In this document: positions 13,746 through 20,724 of the stretch, in pieces | How positions within the stretch are numbered: the stretch's first letter is position 1 | Layout: the number at the start of each line of letters is the position of its first letter | NCBI GenBank assembly: GCA_036844765.1 | Contig: DAIUFE010000029.1 | Span: 1-20,724, forward strand | DNA: 20,724 nt | Direction of reading: 5' to 3' | Source of the DNA: Thermocaproicibacter sp036844765 | Lineage (GTDB): Bacteria > Bacillota > Clostridia > Oscillospirales > Acutalibacteraceae | The notes under the pieces: generated by a model | Databases searched by the model: none | Seen by the model: the letters and a program-made list of their open reading frames with translations, nothing else | Told to the model about the DNA's origin: nothing | Made by a program: the position numbers and the translations under genes

Positions 13746-16364
13746 CTATTTCCCGCCCCGGGCAGGCCGGCGGGCCGGAAGCGGGGCCCCGCCGACTTTT
13801 TTCTCAAGCTCCACCACGGCCAGCGGCGCGAGGGAAAGGGCGGCCACCACCAGCCACTGGCCGCCCGTGAGCATCGCCGTGCGGAACACGGCGTCCAGCG
13901 GGCGGAACACGATCACCGCCGCCTGAAGGAACACGCAGGCGGCGGCCGCGAGATTCAGCTTGCGGTTCGGCCGCAGCCCGGAGCGGAAAAAGACCGAACG
14001 CTCGGAGCGCATGTTGAAGGTGTGGGCCACCTGCGAGAGGCTGAGGACGGCGAACGCCATGGTCCGCCCGACCAGCGGCGCGGCGGGGTCCGCGTCGAAA
14101 AACGCGCGCCCGATGCTGTACGCCAGCAGGGACAGTGCGCCGATCAGGCACCCCTCCACCGTGATGGTGTAGCCCATCCCCCCCGCGAACACGCTTTCGC
14201 CGCGGCGCACGGGCTTCCGCTCCATCACGTCCGGGGCGATCGGCTCGACGCCGAGGGCCAGCGCGGGCAGCGAATCGGTCACCAGGTTGACCCAGAGCAG
14301 CTGGATGGGCTGCAGCGGATAGGGCAGCCGCAGCAGAAAACCGACGAAGACCGCAAGGATCTCCCCGATGTTGCAGCTGAGCAGAAAATGCACCGTTTTG
14401 CGGATGTTCGCGTAGATGCCGCGCCCTTCCCGCACGGCGGCGACGATGGTCGCGAAGTTGTCGTCGGTCAGGATCATGTCGGAGGCGGCCTTCGCGACCT
14501 CCGTGCCGGAGATCCCCATCGCGCAGCCGATGTCGGCTGCGCGCAGGGCGGGCGCGTCGTTGACGCCGTCGCCCGTCATGGCCACGACCTCCCCGTGCGC
14601 CTGGAACGCGCGGACGATGCGCACCTTGTGCTCCGGCGAGACGCGCGCGAACACCGTGTAGTCGTAGATGCGGCGCTTCAGCTCCTCCTCGGAGAGGCGG
14701 TCCAGCTCCGCGCCGGTCAGCACGGCCCCGCGGTCCCGCGCGATGCCGAGCTGCCGCGCCACGGCGGCGGCCGTGGCCGCGTGGTCGCCGGTGATCATCA
14801 CGGGGCGGATGCCCGCCTTCTTGCACAGCGCGACGGCGCCCCGCGCCTCCGGCCGCGGCGGGTCGGTCATGCCGATCAGCCCGCAGAAGGTCATGCCGGT
14901 CTCCAGGGCCTCGCGGTCGGCGGGCAGCGAGCCGAAATCGCGGTAGGCTACGCCGAGGACCCGCAGCGCCGACGACGCCATGATCTCATTCTGCCGCGCG
15001 GCCCCGCCGGAGACGCACCGCCCGAACAGAAAATCCGGCGCGCCCTTCATCACGGCCCGGTATCCCCCGCCGGGCATGCGGTGCACTGTCGTCATCCGCT
15101 TGCGCGCGCTGGAAAACGGGATCTCCATCGCGCGGGGGTAGCGGCGGCGGTCCGCCTCGAGCGCGCCGGGCGACGCGGCGGCCACGATCGCGGCCTCGGT
15201 CGGGTCGCCCGCCACCTTGCCGCCGGCGATCTCGCAGTTCGTGCAGAGCGCGGCCATGCGCAGCAGCCGGCGCCCTTCGGGGGAATCCGGGGCGATCACG
15301 CCGTCAGGGCCGCGCAGCTCGACCACCGTCATGCGGTTCTGGGTCAGGGTGCCCGTCTTGTCCGAGCAGATCACGCTCGCGCTGCCCAGGGTCTCCACCG
15401 CCGGCATCCGGCGCACGATGGCGCGCTTGGCCGCCATGCGGCGCACCCCCACCGCCAGCGTGATGGTCACCACGGCGGGCAGTCCCTCCGGGATGGCGGC
15501 GACCGCCAGGCTGACGGCGATCAGGAACATCTCCAGCGGATCGACCCGCTGGAACAGCCCCATGATGAAGATCACGAAGCAGATGGCCAGCGCCCCGATG
15601 CCGAGGGTGCGCCCCACCTGCGCGAGCTTCTGCTGGAGCGGCGTCTGCGGCGCGGACTGGCTGCCGATCATGCGGGCGATGCGCCCCACCTGCGTGCGCA
15701 TGCCGGTCTCCACCACCAGGCCGCTGCCGTGCCCGGCGGTGACGGCGCAGCCGGAAAACAGCAGGTTGTGCCGGTCGCCCAGCGGCGTGCCCTCGGGGTA
15801 GACCGCGTCGGCGGTCTTTCCCGAGGGCACGCTTTCGCCGGTCAGCGCGCTTTCCTCCGCCTTGAGGTCCACGGCCTGCAGCAGGCGCAGGTCCGCCGGC
15901 ACCAGGTCGCCGGCTTTGAGCCTCACCAGGTCGCCCGGCACCAGCTGCGGCGCGGGCAGCACCGTTTCGCGGCCGCCGCGCACCGCGCGCGCCTGCGGGC
16001 AGGAGAGGCGGCGCAGGGCCTCCAGCGCTTTTTCGGCGCGGCTTTCCTGCACCATGCCGGTGATCGCGTTCACCACGACGATCACCAGGATGATGATGGA
16101 ATCGATATAGTCGTTGTCCTTCTGCACCCAGGAGGTGACGAACGAGATCCCCGCCGCGATGAGCAGAATAATCACCATAAAATCCGAAAACTGCGCGAGG
16201 AAGCGGAGGACCAGGCTCTTCCGCTTCGGGCGCTCCAGCTCGTTCGGGCCGCAGTCGCGCAGGCGCTGCGCGGCCTGTTCGGGCGTGAGGCCCCGCTCCG
16301 CGCTGGTGCGCAGTTTTTCGGCGCATTCCTCTTTCCCCAGGCTCTGCCATTCCAAATTTATCAT
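13746..16364 (-). CDS. Type IIA cation-transporting P-type ATPase (probable Ca2+-ATPase)
   Basis: An 872-residue SERCA-like pump, probably exporting Ca2+. Domain order: N-terminal cation-ATPase domain with the GLTPEQAAQRL pattern; helices M1-M2; actuator domain with ALTGESVP; M3-M4 with PEGLPAVVTITLAVG; phosphorylation site Asp335 in SDKTGTLT; nucleotide domain with KGAPDFLF; hinge TGDGVNDAPAL; and C-terminal helices M5-M10. Ca2+ ligands of type IIA pumps are visible: Glu in PEGLP, Asn and Glu in LLSCNIGEILAVF (M5), and Asn and Asp in WVNLVTDSLPAL (M6). The length is typical of bacterial Ca2+-ATPases. The start is uncertain: ATG 16364, ATG 16382 and TTG 16355 are all in frame. The TTG has GGGGG about 10 nt upstream and gives the N-terminus MEWQ, similar to many homologues. 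It is divergent from a PAP2 phosphatase gene. Confidence 0.92.
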   Translation of the reverse strand: MINLEWQSLGKEECAEKLRTSAERGLTPEQAAQRLRDCGPNELERPKRKSLVLRFLAQFSDFMVIILLIAAGISFVTSWVQKDNDYIDSIIILVIVVVNAITGMVQESRAEKALEALRRLSCPQARAVRGGRETVLPAPQLVPGDLVRLKAGDLVPADLRLLQAVDLKAEESALTGESVPSGKTADAVYPEGTPLGDRHNLLFSGCAVTAGHGSGLVVETGMRTQVGRIARMIGSQSAPQTPLQQKLAQVGRTLGIGALAICFVIFIMGLFQRVDPLEMFLIAVSLAVAAIPEGLPAVVTITLAVGVRRMAAKRAIVRRMPAVETLGSASVICSDKTGTLTQNRMTVVELRGPDGVIAPDSPEGRRLLRMAALCTNCEIAGGKVAGDPTEAAIVAAASPGALEADRRRYPRAMEIPFSSARKRMTTVHRMPGGGYRAVMKGAPDFLFGRCVSGGAARQNEIMASSALRVLGVAYRDFGSLPADREALETGMTFCGLIGMTDPPRPEARGAVALCKKAGIRPVMITGDHAATAAAVARQLGIARDRGAVLTGAELDRLSEEELKRRIYDYTVFARVSPEHKVRIVRAFQAHGEVVAMTGDGVNDAPALRAADIGCAMGISGTEVAKAASDMILTDDNFATIVAAVREGRGIYANIRKTVHFLLSCNIGEILAVFVGFLLRLPYPLQPIQLLWVNLVTDSLPALALGVEPIAPDVMERKPVRRGESVFAGGMGYTITVEGCLIGALSLLAYSIGRAFFDADPAAPLVGRTMAFAVLSLSQVAHTFNMRSERSVFFRSGLRPNRKLNLAAAACVFLQAAVIVFRPLDAVFRTAMLTGGQWLVVAALSLAPLAVVELEKKVGGAPLPARRPARGGK

Positions 16365-16387
16365 CCCCCGTTTTTTATTCATGTATA

Positions 16388-16416
16388 TTCGCAATTCGTT
16401 GAAAATATGGTATAAT
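16388..16416 (+). promoter_or_regulatory. Promoter of the PAP2 gene
   Basis: TTCGCA (16388-16393), a 17-bp spacer and the extended -10 TGG-TATAAT (16408-16416). The -35 lies only a few bases from the start of the divergent Ca2+-ATPase gene, so the two promoters must overlap. Confidence 0.6.
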
Positions 16417-16448
16417 ATATTCCACCAAACGACGCGGAGGAACGAGCG

Positions 16449-16946
16449 ATGGATGTCACGATATTGAATTACGTGCAGAACCATTTCCATAACCGGCTCA
16501 CCAATTTCGTCTTCACTCTGCTGTCGCGCATCGGGAACGCGGGGGCGGTCTGGCTGGGCATCGCGCTCCTGCTCGGGATGGACCGGCCGACCCGGCGGTT
16601 CGCGTTCATGCTCTTTTTCTCCATCGCGCTCGCGCACGTCGTCAGCCAGATCCTGAAGCCCATCATCGGCCGGCCGCGGCCGTTCGTCACATACCCCGGC
16701 CGGCCCCTGCTCATCCACACGCCGGGGGGATACTCGTGCCCCTCGGGGCACTCCGCCTCCTCGTTCGCGGCGGCGACCATCCTCTGCCTGGCGGACAGGC
16801 ACCTCGGTCTCGCAGCGGTGATCCTCGCCTTTGCGATCGCCTTTTCAAGGATTTTTCTTTTTGTGCACTACCCCTCCGATACCCTGTTCGGCTCTATACT
16901 TGGGGTATTAAGCGCCCTCCTGATTATCTATCTTTACAAGATCTGA
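16449..16946 (+). CDS. PAP2-family membrane phosphatase (undecaprenyl-diphosphatase-like)
   Basis: A 165-residue membrane protein with the full PAP2 signature: K-x6-RP (Lys70...Arg77-Pro78 in LKPIIGRPRP), PSGHS with catalytic His101, and SR-x5-H-x3-D (Arg134, His140, Asp144 in SRIFLFVHYPSD). About five hydrophobic helices fit the BcrC/YbjG-type enzymes that recycle undecaprenyl diphosphate to the monophosphate for cell-wall synthesis. Other lipid phosphates are possible. GGAGGAAC precedes the ATG by about 6 nt. It is a single-gene unit, divergent from the Ca2+-ATPase. No clear terminator follows. Confidence 0.88.
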   Translation: MDVTILNYVQNHFHNRLTNFVFTLLSRIGNAGAVWLGIALLLGMDRPTRRFAFMLFFSIALAHVVSQILKPIIGRPRPFVTYPGRPLLIHTPGGYSCPSGHSASSFAAATILCLADRHLGLAAVILAFAIAFSRIFLFVHYPSDTLFGSILGVLSALLIIYLYKI

Positions 16947-17050
16947 GGGGCTTGGAGAAAAGTGGAATACAACATGTGTTTTTTAGTCCAAATATGAATA
17001 GAATATGTAGCGTGTTTCAGAGATTAGTGACAGGATTGACCATTTTTCGC

Positions 17051-17079
17051 TTGATTATTTCACTCTCTTGCTTTAGAAT
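17051..17079 (+). promoter_or_regulatory. Promoter of the small DUF6514-like gene
   Basis: TTGATT (17051-17056), a 17-bp spacer and TAGAAT (17074-17079). It lies in an AT-rich 190-bp gap after the PAP2 gene that otherwise holds nothing recognisable. Confidence 0.5.
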
Positions 17080-17089
17080 TATTCTGGAA

Positions 17090-17104
17090 ACCGAAAATTT
17101 CGGT
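17090..17104. promoter_or_regulatory. 7-1-7 inverted repeat at the predicted start site
   Basis: ACCGAAA-A-TTTCGGT is a perfect 7-bp inverted repeat with a single central base, located just after the -10 of the promoter at 17051-17079. The geometry is that of an operator for a dimeric repressor. No known consensus was recognised. Confidence 0.45.
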
Positions 17105-17140
17105 GACACAAATTCACAAAATCTAAGAGGGTGAACTAAA

Positions 17141-17392
17141 ATGGTTAGGTTTGTTGGAAGGGCCGATCTGCCGGGCGTTTGTTTGAAGTATTACGTTTTC
17201 GGGAACCACCGGGAAGGGTACGGGATTCGGATTTCGGAGGAAAAGGGAAATTGCGCAGACCAGTACATTTCGCGTGACCTGACCGAGGTGCTGTGTCTGG
17301 CCTGGCAGCTGAGACGATGCACCGTTTTTCCTGAAAACCTCTGCGAAATCACGGAGGATCTGCTTTTCGAGGCCGCGGCTGTTGACAAATGA
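17141..17392 (+). CDS. Small conserved-type protein, DUF6514-like
   Basis: An 83-residue soluble protein with no signal peptide or membrane segment. ATG 17141 follows GAGGGTG by 7 nt. The pattern of a short strand (YYVFGNHREGYGIRI), a central ISRDLTEVLCLAWQL helix and an acidic C-terminal helix after FPENLCEITEDLLFE recalls the clostridial DUF6514 family (YGI ... N ... LSPxHLxDVIEDFL-type ending). This family assignment is from memory of the pattern and needs a profile search. Function unknown. It has its own promoter and operator-like repeat. The rubredoxin promoter begins at the very end of its coding region (TTGACA over its last codons). Confidence 0.65.
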   Translation: MVRFVGRADLPGVCLKYYVFGNHREGYGIRISEEKGNCADQYISRDLTEVLCLAWQLRRCTVFPENLCEITEDLLFEAAAVDK

Positions 17393-17410
17393 GTCCCGCC
17401 CCCTTATACT
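17382..17410 (+). promoter_or_regulatory. Strong promoter of rubredoxin-flavodiiron operon
   Basis: Perfect -35 TTGACA (17382-17387), a 17-bp spacer and -10 TATACT (17405-17410). The -35 overlaps the last codons of the preceding gene. Confidence 0.85.
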
Positions 17411-17413
17411 GGT

Positions 17414-17429
17414 AATCGTAAGAACGATT
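17414..17429. promoter_or_regulatory. Inverted repeat over the rubredoxin start site
   Basis: AATCGT (17414-17419) and ACGATT (17424-17429) with a 4-nt centre AAGA, directly downstream of the -10. Position and symmetry suggest a repressor operator. It is not a good match to the PerR box, so the regulator is open. Confidence 0.45.
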
Positions 17430-17453
17430 CTTAAAAAGGAGCGTGGATCCGCA

Positions 17454-17612
17454 ATGAAAAAATATGTCTGCAGCGTGTGCGGCTATGTGTACGATCCGGC
17501 CAAGGGCGACCCGGAGCACGGCGTGAAGCCGGGCACCGCGTTCGAGGATCTGCCGGACGACTGGACCTGCCCCGAGTGCGGGGTCGGCAAGGATATGTTC
17601 AGCCCCGAATAA
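17454..17612 (+). CDS. Rubredoxin
   Basis: A 52-residue rubredoxin, the standard length. Two CxxCG knuckles (CSVCGY at the N-terminus and CPECGVGK near the C-terminus) bind one iron, and the aromatic core residues (Tyr, Trp in DDWTCP, Phe) are present. It carries single electrons in the cytoplasm. AAGGAG (17436-17441) lies 12 nt before the ATG, a slightly long spacing. The gene sits 27 bp upstream of the flavodiiron gene, so it is almost certainly that enzyme's electron donor. Confidence 0.96.
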   Translation: MKKYVCSVCGYVYDPAKGDPEHGVKPGTAFEDLPDDWTCPECGVGKDMFSPE

Positions 17613-17639
17613 CACCAGAAAGAAGCTTTATACAGAATT

Positions 17640-18830
17640 ATGAGTGTCATCAAGCTGAAAACGAATCTGTATTCCGTCGGCGTACTGAATCCGGGGCTCC
17701 GCGTTTTCGACATCATCATGAGGTCGGATTACGGGACAAGCTATAACGCGTATCTGATCACGGGCCGGAAAAATATCCTGATCGACACCGTGCACTCGGA
17801 CTATTTCGACGAGTACCTGCACAACGTCGAGAGCGTTCTCGACATCTCCAGGATCGACTGCCTGGTCATGAACCACACGGAGCCCGACCATTCCGGCTCG
17901 GTGGCGAAGCTGCTGGCGCTGAACCCGAACATCCGGGTCTACTGCACCATGCCGGCGAAAAAATATCTGGGGTCGATCGTCAACCGCCCGTTCGACTGCG
18001 TGACGGTCCGGCAGGGCGACAGACTGGAGTACGGCGAGGGCTCGCTGGAGTTCATCATCGCGCCGCTGCTGCACTGGCCGGACACCATGTTCACCTGGAT
18101 GCCGGAACAGAAAACGCTGTTCACCTGCGATTTTCTCGGGTGCCATTACTGCGAGCCCACGATGACGGACACGGGCATCCATTACCCCGATCAGTACCGC
18201 GAGCAGTTTGCCTATTACTACCGGGGGATCTTCGGGCCGTTCAAGCCGTACGTGCTCGCGGGGCTCGACAAGATCCGGCCTCTTCCGGCGGAGCTGATCT
18301 GCCCGAGCCACGGGCCGTGCCTGACGGACGGCGCGCGGGCGCAGCGCGCCCTTTACCGCAAATGGAGCGCCCCCCGGCCGCAGGGGAAAAAGCTGGCGGC
18401 GATCCTGTACGCCTCCGCCTACGGCTACACCCGGCAGCTTGCGGAGGCGGCTTACGAGGAGCTTTCGCGGAACGACGCTCTGGACGTCCAGATGCGCGAC
18501 GTCGTGTTTTCGGACGAGGAAGAGGTCGTTTCGCTGCTGAATTCCGCCGACGCGCTGCTGTTCGGCTCCTGCACCATCAACCGGGACGCGCCGGGCATCG
18601 TGTGGGCGGTCCTCTCGAAGGCGGACGCGATCAACACGCACGGCAAAACCGCCGGGGCGTTCGGCTCCTACGGCTGGAGCGGCGAGGCGGTCCCGATGCT
18701 GAAGGACCGGCTCACGCACCTGAAGTACAACTTCATCGGGGACGGCGTTCGGGTGGTCTTCCAGCCGACCGCGGACGACCTTTCCGCCATGCGGGCCTAC
18801 GCCTCCGAAGTGGCGGGCAACATCCTGTAA
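17640..18830 (+). CDS. fprA: FprA-type flavodiiron protein (O2/NO reductase)
   Basis: A 396-residue A-type flavoprotein that reduces O2 to water and/or NO to N2O in anaerobes. The N-terminal metallo-beta-lactamase-like domain (residues 1-250) has the complete diiron ligand set: His79, Glu81, Asp83 and His84 in NHTEPDHSG, His145 (LHWPD), Asp164 (CDFLG) and His224 (SHGP). The C-terminal flavodoxin domain (about 255-396) shows the FMN loops YASAYGYTRQ, FGSCTINRD and GSYGWSGEA. It has no fused rubredoxin or NADH reductase domain, so it is class A and uses the rubredoxin next door. The ribosome binding site is weak, consistent with coupling to rubredoxin in one transcript. In clostridia this pair is commonly PerR-controlled. 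Confidence 0.96.
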   Translation: MSVIKLKTNLYSVGVLNPGLRVFDIIMRSDYGTSYNAYLITGRKNILIDTVHSDYFDEYLHNVESVLDISRIDCLVMNHTEPDHSGSVAKLLALNPNIRVYCTMPAKKYLGSIVNRPFDCVTVRQGDRLEYGEGSLEFIIAPLLHWPDTMFTWMPEQKTLFTCDFLGCHYCEPTMTDTGIHYPDQYREQFAYYYRGIFGPFKPYVLAGLDKIRPLPAELICPSHGPCLTDGARAQRALYRKWSAPRPQGKKLAAILYASAYGYTRQLAEAAYEELSRNDALDVQMRDVVFSDEEEVVSLLNSADALLFGSCTINRDAPGIVWAVLSKADAINTHGKTAGAFGSYGWSGEAVPMLKDRLTHLKYNFIGDGVRVVFQPTADDLSAMRAYASEVAGNIL

Positions 18831-18840
18831 GTCTGAATCA

Positions 18841-18870
18841 AAGCGGCGGTCTTGTCCGCCGCTTCAGTTT
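18841..18870 (+). terminator. First hairpin after fprA
   Basis: AAGCGGCGG (18841-18849) pairs perfectly with CCGCCGCTT (18856-18864) over a 6-nt loop. Only a weak T-rich tail (CAGTTT) follows. Confidence 0.7.
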
Positions 18871-18911
18871 GTCGAAAAAACGATCAGGCGGTCTTTTCCG
18901 CTTCCCTGCAA

Positions 18912-18951
18912 AAAGACGCTCCCGAAACCGCCGTGTTTCGGGAGCGTCTTT
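18912..18951. terminator. Strong bidirectional hairpin terminator
   Basis: AAAGACGCTCCCGAAA (18912-18927) and its exact reverse complement (18936-18951) flank an 8-nt loop. The A-rich outer left side and T-rich outer right side suit termination in both directions. It serves fprA on the plus strand and possibly the convergent gatAB transcript. Confidence 0.8.
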
Positions 18952-19087
18952 ATGGGAAAAAGAGGTTCATGGCCTGCATTTCAGCGGCGACCCGAAAAAA
19001 GAGCTGGCCGCGATCCTCTGCTCCGCCGGCGGGCTGAAATCCGCCGAGCTTGAAACGGTGTTCCATCTGACGCTCGCCGGAGCGTAG
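18952..19087 (+). pseudogene. Probable 3' remnant of a lost gene
   Basis: Between the terminators and gatB one plus-strand frame reads EKEVHGLHFSGDPKKE, then LAAILCSAGGLKSAELETV and FHLTLAGA-stop (TAG 19085-19087). Third positions are strongly G/C-biased, like the real genes here, yet no start codon with a ribosome binding site exists in this frame after the terminator hairpin. The simplest reading is the 3' tail of a deleted gene. The product is not recognised. It could also be chance. Confidence 0.3.
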
Positions 19088-19102
19088 GCCGGCCGGGAGG
19101 CG

Positions 19103-20518
19103 TCAGCGCCGCAGGAGGTCTTTCAGCAGCTCCTGCGCCTTCTGCGGGTCGGCGCGGCCGCGGGACGCCTTCATCACGGCCCCGACCAGCGCCTTCAGGG
19201 CTTTCTCCTTGCCGCCGAGATAGTCCTTCACGGCGTTCGGGTTTTGCTCCACGGCCTGCCCGCAGAGCTTTTCGAGCTCGTCCGCGCCGACGCCCGCAAG
19301 GTCCCGCCCGCTCAGGAGCTCGGAAGCGGGCCTGCCGGTGTCGAGCATCTTTTCCAGCGTGGGCCGGACAAGGTTCCCGCTGAGCTTCCCCTCTTCCGCC
19401 AGGCGGAGCAGGGCGTTCAGGGCCTCGGGCGGCACGGCGACGCGGAACGCGTCCTTTGCGTCATCGTCCGGCAGGCGCGCGAAGATCGGCCCCGTGACGC
19501 AGTTCGCGGCCGCGCGCGGGTCGCGCAGTCCCTTCGCGGCCGCCTCGAAGTAGTCGGCGATCCTGCGGCGACCGATCAGCAGCCGCGCCTCGGCCTCGGG
19601 CAAGCCGTAGTCCCGCACGAAGCGCGCGAGGCGCTGCTGCGGGTCTTCCGGCATTTTGGCCCGGATGGCGGCGACCGTCTCCTCCGTCACGCGGATCGTC
19701 ACGAGGTCCGGCTCGCGGAAATAGCGGTAATCGTGGGCGTCCTCCTTGCCGCGCATCCCCTCGGTGGCGCCGGTCTTCTCGTCGTAGCGGCGGGTCTCCT
19801 GTACGATGGGCTCGCCGCTTTCCAGCAGGTCGATCTGCCGGTCGGCCTCGTACCGCAGGGCCTTCGCCATATGGGAGACGGAGTTCATGTTCTTGATTTC
19901 CGTGCGGGTGCCGAGGGCCTCGGAGCCCTGCGGCCGGACGGAGACGTTCACGTCGCAGCGGAGCGACCCCTCCTGCATCCGGCAGTCCGAAACGCCGATA
20001 TAGCGCAGGATCATCCGCAGCTTCTCCACGTACTCGACCGCCTCGTCCACGCTGCGCAGGTCCGGCTCCGAGACGATCTCGATCAGCGGGACGCCGCCGC
20101 GGTTGTAGTCGATCCGCGTATTGCCGCGCTCGTGGATCAGCTTGCCGGCGTCCTCCTCGAGATGGATGCGGTTGAGGCGCACGCGGCGCCCGTCGGAAAG
20201 GCCGACCCAGCCGTTCCGGCACAGCGGCATGTCGTACTGGGAGATCTGGTACGCCTTGGGCAGGTCGGGGTACATATAGTTCTTGCGGTCCATCCGGGAG
20301 ACCGGGCTGATCGTGCAGTTCGTCGCCAGGCCGGCCATCACGGCGTATTCCACCGCCGTGCGGTTCAGCGTGGGCAGGGTGCCCGGCAGGCCGATGCAGA
20401 CCGGGCAGCAGCGGGTGTTCGGCTCGCCGCCGAAGCCCGTCGGGCACGAGCAGAAGACTTTCGTTCGGGTGGAGAGCTCCACGTGGGTCTCCAGCCCGCA
20501 GACCAGCTCGTATTTCAC
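19103..20518 (-). CDS. gatB: Aspartyl/glutamyl-tRNA amidotransferase subunit B
   Basis: A 471-residue GatB of the GatCAB complex, which converts Glu-tRNA(Gln) and Asp-tRNA(Asn) to the amidated forms. The N-terminal half is diagnostic: YELVCGLETHVELSTRTKVFCSC, GEPNTRCCPVCIGLPGTLP, RKNYMYPDLPKAYQISQYD, LEEDAGKLIHE and EGSLRCDVNVSVRP, followed by the helical and C-terminal YqeY-like tRNA-binding domain ending AQELLKDLLRR. Cysteines of the CSCP and CCPVC motifs can hold zinc. The GTG start at 20518 overlaps the gatA stop (GTGA), with a G-rich Shine-Dalgarno-like stretch upstream, so translation is coupled to gatA. Confidence 0.97.
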   Translation of the reverse strand: MKYELVCGLETHVELSTRTKVFCSCPTGFGGEPNTRCCPVCIGLPGTLPTLNRTAVEYAVMAGLATNCTISPVSRMDRKNYMYPDLPKAYQISQYDMPLCRNGWVGLSDGRRVRLNRIHLEEDAGKLIHERGNTRIDYNRGGVPLIEIVSEPDLRSVDEAVEYVEKLRMILRYIGVSDCRMQEGSLRCDVNVSVRPQGSEALGTRTEIKNMNSVSHMAKALRYEADRQIDLLESGEPIVQETRRYDEKTGATEGMRGKEDAHDYRYFREPDLVTIRVTEETVAAIRAKMPEDPQQRLARFVRDYGLPEAEARLLIGRRRIADYFEAAAKGLRDPRAAANCVTGPIFARLPDDDAKDAFRVAVPPEALNALLRLAEEGKLSGNLVRPTLEKMLDTGRPASELLSGRDLAGVGADELEKLCGQAVEQNPNAVKDYLGGKEKALKALVGAVMKASRGRADPQKAQELLKDLLRR

Positions 20519-20724
20519 AGTCCCGCCCCCATTCCCGCAGCCCGGTACGGCGCGCCGCCCGCCGCCCGCTCGTACTGGTACGCGGCGTTGAGCAGCGCGG
20601 CCTCCGAAAACCGGGGCCCGATGAGCTGCATGCCGACGGGCATGCCGTCCTTCCCGACCCCGCACGGCACGCTGACGGCCGGCAGGCCGGCGATGTTGAC
20701 CGGCACGGTGCAGATATCCGTCTG
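20515..20724 (-). CDS. gatA: Aspartyl/glutamyl-tRNA amidotransferase subunit A, C-terminal end
   Basis: The last 69 residues of GatA, truncated by the window edge. They contain the conserved C-terminal motif of amidase-signature GatA: VPVNIAGLPAVSVPCG, then MPVGMQLIGPRFSEAALLNAAYQYER. GatA is the glutaminase/amidase subunit that supplies ammonia to GatB. The stop at 20515-20517 overlaps the gatB GTG by 4 bp, the usual gatCAB arrangement. The active-site Ser-cisSer-Lys region is beyond the edge and cannot be checked. Confidence 0.93.
   Translation of the reverse strand, partial: QTDICTVPVNIAGLPAVSVPCGVGKDGMPVGMQLIGPRFSEAALLNAAYQYERAAGGAPYRAAGMGAGL

Noticed and set aside
13683..16415. A 910-codon plus-strand open frame opposite the Ca2+-ATPase
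   Set aside because: Composition is His/Arg/Gly/Ala-rich without motifs, typical of antisense frames in GC-rich genes; the minus-strand ATPase has all family motifs.
16994..17134. A 45-codon ATG-started frame between PAP2 and the DUF6514-like gene
   Set aside because: No ribosome binding site, and it overlaps the better-supported promoter and inverted repeat at 17051-17104.

Overview
The window looks like a chromosomal segment from a GC-rich, anaerobic, Gram-positive Clostridia, most likely an Oscillospiraceae/Ruminococcaceae-type gut bacterium. This rests on Shine-Dalgarno sequences of the GGAGG type, sigma-A-like promoters, a GatCAB amidotransferase, a clostridial feoA-feoA-feoB cluster with its small Cys-rich partner, a flavodiiron protein beside rubredoxin, and YitT, MocR and ECF-S proteins. 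No RNA genes, insertion sequences, prophage or CRISPR array were seen. Most of the window is housekeeping or stress and transport content; the accessory part is the left end.

Left end (1-3518, minus): a very large secreted, modular adhesin with a signal peptide, an Ig-like N-terminal domain, five repeated 'WTV...VTD' modules, one SpaA/CnaB-type domain and a Ser/Pro/Gly-rich stalk that runs off the left edge. Its reading frame is broken by a perfect 125-bp tandem duplication; removing one copy restores a single open frame to the window edge. It is visibly less GC-rich than its neighbours. Its promoter region carries three copies of TAAACG-N3-ATT at exactly 17-bp intervals.

3815-7214: a PerR-type Fur-family regulator (minus), a divergent YitT-type membrane protein (plus), a polysaccharide flippase (minus) and an ECF transporter S component (minus). 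7215-10651: a MocR/PdxR-type regulator divergent from the ECF gene, then peptidase T translationally coupled to a GNAT acetyltransferase, closed by a strong terminator.

10652-13716: a ferrous-iron uptake operon, feoA-feoA-feoB-small Cys-rich membrane protein. Three related 18-bp inverted repeats (7-4-7) cover the -35, the start-site region and the feoB leader and look like binding sites for an iron-responsive repressor. 13746-16946: a type IIA Ca2+-ATPase (minus) and a divergent PAP2 phosphatase (plus) whose regulatory regions overlap.

16947-18951: a small DUF6514-like protein, then rubredoxin and flavodiiron protein FprA, an O2/NO-detoxifying electron-transfer pair that fits the PerR-type regulator upstream, then two hairpin terminators. 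18952-19087 holds what looks like the tail of a lost gene. 19103-20724 (minus) is gatB plus the 3' end of gatA.

No wholly new multi-gene system was recognised. The most unusual observations are the frame-breaking tandem duplication in the adhesin, the 17-bp-phased repeats at its promoter, the operator set of the feo operon, and the long symmetric hairpin between the MocR and ECF-S genes.
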